From: Deltaproteobacteria bacterium
GTDB taxonomy: Bacteria; Desulfobacterota_B; Binatia; UBA9968
Direction of reading: 5' to 3'
Assembly (NCBI GenBank): GCA_005879255.1
Contig: VBKY01000083.1
Location: 1-7,328 of the forward strand
DNA length: 7,328 nucleotides
Of this stretch, positions 5,816-7,328 are shown piece by piece. Numbering within the stretch: the stretch's first letter is position 1; each line of letters starts with the position of its first letter. A program made the position numbers and the translations under genes. Below the pieces are notes generated by a model, which saw only the letters and a list, made by a program, of their open reading frames with translations, did no database searches and had not been told where the DNA came from.

Positions 5816-6973
5816 ATGAAGACCGAGTATAAGACTTATAGGTCATATAAGACCTATATGTTTTGCATGATTGCGACGACCGTGGTTGTTGGAGTCTGGG
5901 CGGTCGCAGACACGGCGTCGGCTGCGCAGTCGCGTTGGGAGGACGTTGTCAAAGCCGCAGAGAAGGAAGGCGAGGTTACTGTCTACGCCACCAACTCGGT
6001 TGGTGATCTGCAAGTGATCTGGGATGCGTTCAAAAAGAAATTTCCGAAAATAAAACTGAATTCCGTAGGCATCAGCACCACAAGCGAGATCGTCACCAAA
6101 ATAATGGCGGAGCGACGCGCGGGCCAGTTTCTAGTCGATGCCATGCTCGGCGCGCCGGGCGCAACCTACAACAGTTTTTACCGCGGCAAGGCCCTCGACC
6201 CGATGCCTGCGGCGCTGGTTCTGCCGGAAGTGACCGATCTCTCCAAGTGGTGGAAGGGAAAACACCGCTACGTCGATCCCGAGGGCCAGTACGTCTTCGT
6301 TTACCAGAGCACCCTCTATGGACCGCCGTTTTATACCAACACCAAGCTGGTCAATTTGGAAACGATCCGTTCGGTGTGGGATCTGCTCGATCCGAAATGG
6401 AAAGGGAAGACGATCGCTCTGTGGCCGCGCGCCAACTACGTGTCGACGGCGCTGCTTTTTATGTACCATCACCCGCAAGTCGGACCAAAATTTCTTGAAC
6501 GGCTTTACGGCGGTGAGATGGATCTCACTTATTTCAGCGATTTTCGTCAGGGGACCGATTGGCTGGCATCGGGCAAATATCAAATCTGCGTTCTTTGCCG
6601 GCTGCGGCGCGCGATGGAACAGGGACTTCCCGTGGCCGAGGTGAATCCCTATCATTTCAAAGAAGCCCCCGGCATCGGCTCGAATAACGGCGCGATCGTT
6701 TTGATGAACAATCATCCTCACCCTAACGGCGCGAAAGTTTTCATCAACTGGTATTTGTCGCGGGAAGGCCAAATCGCTTTTCGACAGGCGAACAACACGC
6801 AGGAAGACGACACTACCACTTCGATGCGCGAAGATTTACCCGCGAACGTCGTGCCGGAGGCGGCGCGCAGACGAAAAGACGTCGACTACATCGAAATCAG
6901 CCGGCACGACTGGATGGAGTGGAAGCCGGTCGGTGATCTGATAGCCGCAGCGCGGCAGAAGTCAGGTAAATGA
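5816..6973 (+). CDS. ABC-type extracellular solute-binding protein (iron/thiamine/putrescine-type superfamily)
   Basis: The 385-residue product is a periplasmic binding protein of the SBP_bac_1/FbpA-like class. A signal peptide core (about 15-30) ends at TASA-AQ (cleavage near residue 36). The mature part starts WEDVVKAAEKEGEVTVYAT (41-59), typical of the class. PPFYTNTKLV (170-179) precedes VWDLLDPKWKGKTIAL (188-202), the usual hinge block. GSNNGAIVLMNNHPHPNGAKVFINWYLSREGQ (288-319) is the conserved C-terminal lobe motif. No clear FbpA-like iron-binding tyrosine pair is visible, so iron is not implied. Permease and ATPase genes are absent from the window. The first 14 residues are encoded by a 9-bp repeat. 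The next ATG (5858, Met15) would give a cleaner signal peptide but has no Shine-Dalgarno, so 5816 is kept with some doubt. VOC gene follows after 87 bp. Confidence 0.9.
   Translation: MKTEYKTYRSYKTYMFCMIATTVVVGVWAVADTASAAQSRWEDVVKAAEKEGEVTVYATNSVGDLQVIWDAFKKKFPKIKLNSVGISTTSEIVTKIMAERRAGQFLVDAMLGAPGATYNSFYRGKALDPMPAALVLPEVTDLSKWWKGKHRYVDPEGQYVFVYQSTLYGPPFYTNTKLVNLETIRSVWDLLDPKWKGKTIALWPRANYVSTALLFMYHHPQVGPKFLERLYGGEMDLTYFSDFRQGTDWLASGKYQICVLCRLRRAMEQGLPVAEVNPYHFKEAPGIGSNNGAIVLMNNHPHPNGAKVFINWYLSREGQIAFRQANNTQEDDTTTSMREDLPANVVPEAARRRKDVDYIEISRHDWMEWKPVGDLIAAARQKSGK
5828..5863 (+). repeat. 9-bp repeat array with embedded palindrome, read in frame
   Basis: Nonamers TATAAGACT (5828), TATAGGTCA (5837), TATAAGACC (5846) and the degenerate TATATGTTT (5855) lie head to tail. 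TATAGGTC (5837-5844) and GACCTATA (5851-5858) form a perfect 8-bp inverted repeat around ATATAA. The period equals three codons, so the array is translated as YKT, YRS, YKT, YMF at the start of the binding protein. The hairpin lies about 20 nt inside the message and ends at the alternative start codon. Confidence 0.75.
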
Positions 6974-6980
6974 GTAAGCC

Positions 6981-7015
6981 GAGGATAGAGAATGGAGAAT
7001 CGACGATAGAAAGAG
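6981..7015 (+). repeat. Tandem 7-bp repeat (GARRATN-type)
   Basis: Five head-to-tail heptads begin 7 nt after the stop at 6973: GAGGATA, GAGAATG, GAGAATC, GACGATA and the degenerate GAAAGAG. Positions 6980-7003 match 1191-1214 at 20 of 24 bases, so this is the same repeat family as the inverted array at 1185-1242, here without the inverted half. Confidence 0.7.
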
Positions 7016-7048
7016 TAGCCCCGGCCGCTTCTTAGGGAGATTATCAAT

Positions 7049-7053
7049 GGAGG
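7049..7053 (+). promoter_or_regulatory. Shine-Dalgarno for the VOC gene
   Basis: GGAGG lies 7 nt before ATG 7061. An ATG at 7047 overlaps this site but reads only five codons before a TGA that overlaps the 7061 start, so 7061 is preferred. Confidence 0.75.
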
Positions 7054-7060
7054 AAATCAT

Positions 7061-7328
7061 ATGAGCGTAAATGGAGCCCCGACAATTGAACGCATTGATC
7101 ATGGAGTAGTTCCGAGCAACGATCTCGGCCGGGCCCATCGTTTTTACGGCACGTTCATGGGAGGCGAGATCGATCATTTGACGAACTTGAATCTGCGCGG
7201 GCTCAATCGTGAAGTGCCGCAGATCATTTTCTATACTCTCGCCAATCACAAAGGTTGGGGCGTCGCGCTGCAAGATTTTCCGATTTCGCCGAATCCCACA
7301 CGGCATTTGGAAGGGGTGGTTTACGGTT
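7061..7328 (+). CDS. VOC (glyoxalase/extradiol dioxygenase superfamily) protein, 3' truncated by window edge
   Basis: Only the first 89 codons are present; the frame stays open to the right edge. IERIDHGVVPSNDLGRAHRFYGTFMGGEI (9-37) is the first beta-alpha-beta module of the vicinal oxygen chelate fold. His14 in the IDHGVV strand sits at the usual first metal-ligand position, and DLGRAHRFYGTFMG is the characteristic helix. The rest (IIFYTLANHKGWGVALQDFP, 55-74) fits the continuing sheet. Members include glyoxalase I, extradiol dioxygenases, fosfomycin-resistance proteins and methylmalonyl-CoA epimerases; which one applies cannot be told from this fragment. A good ribosome binding site supports the start. 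It follows the binding-protein gene on the same strand after 87 bp that include a 7-bp repeat array, so operon membership is likely but not certain. Confidence 0.85.
   Translation, partial: MSVNGAPTIERIDHGVVPSNDLGRAHRFYGTFMGGEIDHLTNLNLRGLNREVPQIIFYTLANHKGWGVALQDFPISPNPTRHLEGVVYG

Noticed and set aside
5816..5857. Considered moving the solute-binding protein start to Met15 at 5858
   Set aside because: That ATG has no Shine-Dalgarno and sits at the edge of a hairpin, whereas 5816 has a purine-rich sequence at suitable spacing; left as an open question.
6131..6772. 213-codon frame on the - strand
   Set aside because: Antisense shadow of the solute-binding protein; composition is Arg/His-rich shadow-like and no domain is recognised.

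Overview
The window comes from a moderately GC-rich bacterial chromosome. It probably belongs to an uncultured deltaproteobacterial-type lineage (Desulfobacterota/Binatota/Myxococcota-like). That placement is inference from three things: an AgmX/PglI-type envelope protein, a family typical of gliding and predatory deltaproteobacteria; the combination of orphan solute-binding proteins with ornithine-cyclodeaminase-like and VOC proteins; and degenerate short-period intergenic repeats. No rRNA, tRNA, CRISPR array, transposase or phage gene is visible.

Layout from left to right. (1) A complete class V PLP-dependent aminotransferase of the alanine/serine-glyoxylate type lies at 56-1165 (+). (2) A convergent intergenic region at 1166-1359 carries a striking inverted pair of 7-bp repeat arrays. 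(3) A membrane-anchored AgmX/TonB-C-like protein with a C-terminal bacterial SH3 domain lies at 1360-2313 (-). (4) A divergent, relatively AT-rich gap of about 610 bp (2314-2924) has weak promoter-like signals and no convincing gene. (5) A secreted tripartite-tricarboxylate (Bug/TctC-type) solute-binding protein lies at 2925-3956 (+). (6) A secreted SlyD-like FKBP peptidyl-prolyl isomerase lies at 4065-4601 (+). (7) A probable operon runs from 4835 to the right edge: an ornithine cyclodeaminase/mu-crystallin family protein (TTG start), an ABC-type extracellular solute-binding protein, and the 5' part of a VOC (glyoxalase/dioxygenase superfamily) protein that runs off the window.

How the genes may work together. 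The right-hand block looks like uptake and metabolism of small organic acids, amino acids or imines: a periplasmic binding protein, an NAD(P)-binding oxidoreductase-like protein and a metal-dependent VOC enzyme. No permease or ATPase gene is present for either binding protein, so both are orphan receptors as far as this window shows, and the substrate cannot be named. The SlyD-like isomerase may help fold exported proteins, but that is only a neighbourhood inference.

I found no clear new multi-gene system. The most unusual signals are the short-period repeats. 7-bp arrays sit between genes at three places, one of them folding back on itself. A 9-bp array is read in frame as the extreme N-terminus of the solute-binding protein at 5816. 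The ornithine cyclodeaminase homologue also appears to lack both residues classically used for catalysis.
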